A DNA stretch of 6,292 bases from Gammaproteobacteria bacterium (GTDB lineage: Bacteria; Pseudomonadota; Gammaproteobacteria; Pseudomonadales; Azotimanducaceae_A), in NCBI GenBank assembly GCA_026713405.1, contig JAPOON010000367.1, forward strand, positions 1 to 6,292, read 5' to 3'. Of this stretch, positions 5,816-6,292 are shown piece after piece; the stretch's first letter is position 1; each line of letters opens with the position of its first letter. The notes beneath the pieces were generated by a model, which worked only from the letters and a program-made list of their open reading frames with translations, searched no databases and was not told the DNA's origin. The translations under genes were made by a program, and so were the position numbers.

Positions 5816-6292
5816 ATGGTACCCATACACGCAACGACCGTACTCTGCGTAAGGCGTGACGGCTGCGTCGCCCTGGGCAGCGACGGCCAGGTGTCCGCCG
5901 GCAACACGGTCATGAAAGGCAACGCCGTCAAGGTCAGGCGCCTGTACCAGGACAAGATCCTCTCCGGCTTTGCGGGCGGCACGGCGGATGCGTTTACGCT
6001 GTTCGAACGGTTCGAACAGGCCCTGGACAAGTACTCGGGCAACCTCATGCGCGCGTCGGTGGAACTGGCCAAGGACTGGCGCGCAGACCGGGTGCTGCGC
6101 CGCCTCGAAGCCATGCTCATCGTGGCGGACGGCAGCGCGACCCTGATGATCAGCGGCACGGGCGATGTCATCGAGCCGGAATCGGGAGTCATCGCCATCG
6201 GTTCGGGCGGGCCCTTCGCACAGGCCGCGGCCCGGGCGCTGATCGAAAACACAGACCACCGGGCGGTCGAGCTGGTGGAGCAGGAGCTCGCC
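5816..6292 (+). CDS. hslV: HslV (ClpQ) peptidase subunit of the HslUV protease, 3' end cut by window
   Basis: HslV is the threonine peptidase that forms a double-hexamer chamber and degrades proteins unfolded by the ATPase HslU. The frame stays open for 159 codons to the window edge, so only about 20 C-terminal residues should be missing. It reads MVPIHA then [10 protein letters not shown]. By alignment with E. coli HslV, the second of these blocks starts at the catalytic Thr1 (residue 7 here). Asp17 (GSDGQ), Lys33 ([11 protein letters not shown]) and the substrate-channel segment AIGSGG of mature numbering are all present, as are [17 protein letters not shown] and [20 protein letters not shown]. 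The start ATG is the only one possible: an in-frame stop lies at 5780-5782 and no ATG, GTG or TTG falls between. This implies a six-residue propeptide to be removed before activity. No good Shine-Dalgarno precedes it, so coupling to the SPOR gene 41 bases upstream is possible. hslU should follow outside the window. Confidence 0.95.
   Translation, partial: MVPIHATTVLCVRRDGCVALGSDGQVSAGNTVMKGNAVKVRRLYQDKILSGFAGGTADAFTLFERFEQALDKYSGNLMRASVELAKDWRADRVLRRLEAMLIVADGSATLMISGTGDVIEPESGVIAIGSGGPFAQAAARALIENTDHRAVELVEQELA

Overview
This is a GC-rich chromosomal segment from a proteobacterium, most likely a gammaproteobacterium of the Chromatiales/Xanthomonadales kind. The evidence is the order SPOR-domain (FtsN-like) gene then hslV, the HslV N-terminus ending in HATTV, and a proteobacterial-type methylcrotonyl-CoA carboxylase. 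The taxonomic call is an inference from gene content; there is no rRNA in the window.

Layout, left to right. Positions 1-169 hold at most the last codons of an upstream gene plus a CCCGGG-TCCG-CCCGGG hairpin. A small four-helix membrane protein of the phage_holin_4_2/YvlD family (170-550, +) follows. Next is a soluble protein of about 138 residues that looks like a dimeric alpha/beta-barrel (EthD/ABM-like) protein (657-1073, +), preceded by a U-tract and a very strong Shine-Dalgarno. An overlapping acidic 50-codon ORF (1039-1191, +) may be a real small gene. A convergent intergenic region with two weak hairpins (about 1195-1300) separates this rightward block from a leftward two-gene operon. 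That operon is the beta (carboxyltransferase, 3328-4938, -) and alpha (biotin carboxylase plus biotin carrier, 1302-3236, -) subunits of a methylcrotonyl-CoA carboxylase-type enzyme, transcribed beta then alpha. A 137-bp divergent region follows, with a good sigma70-like promoter for the carboxylase operon whose predicted start falls on the A of the beta ATG. Rightward from there lie an FtsN-like SPOR membrane protein (5076-5774, +) and hslV (5816 to the window edge, +, cut by the edge). hslV encodes the peptidase of the HslUV (ClpYQ) protease, and hslU is expected just outside.

Functionally, the carboxylase pair forms one biotin-dependent enzyme: the alpha subunit carboxylates its own biotin and the beta subunit transfers the carboxyl to a branched enoyl-CoA, as in leucine catabolism. 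The usual leucine-pathway partners (isovaleryl-CoA dehydrogenase, methylglutaconyl-CoA hydratase, HMG-CoA lyase, liu regulator) are absent here. The SPOR gene and hslV form a cell-envelope/protein-quality-control block in the order seen in E. coli (ftsN-hslV-hslU).

I found no mobile element, CRISPR array, tRNA or rRNA, and no convincing evidence of a new defence or other unknown system. The most interesting items are modest: the overlapping small ORF, the apparently leaderless carboxylase promoter, and the stand-alone two-gene carboxylase operon.
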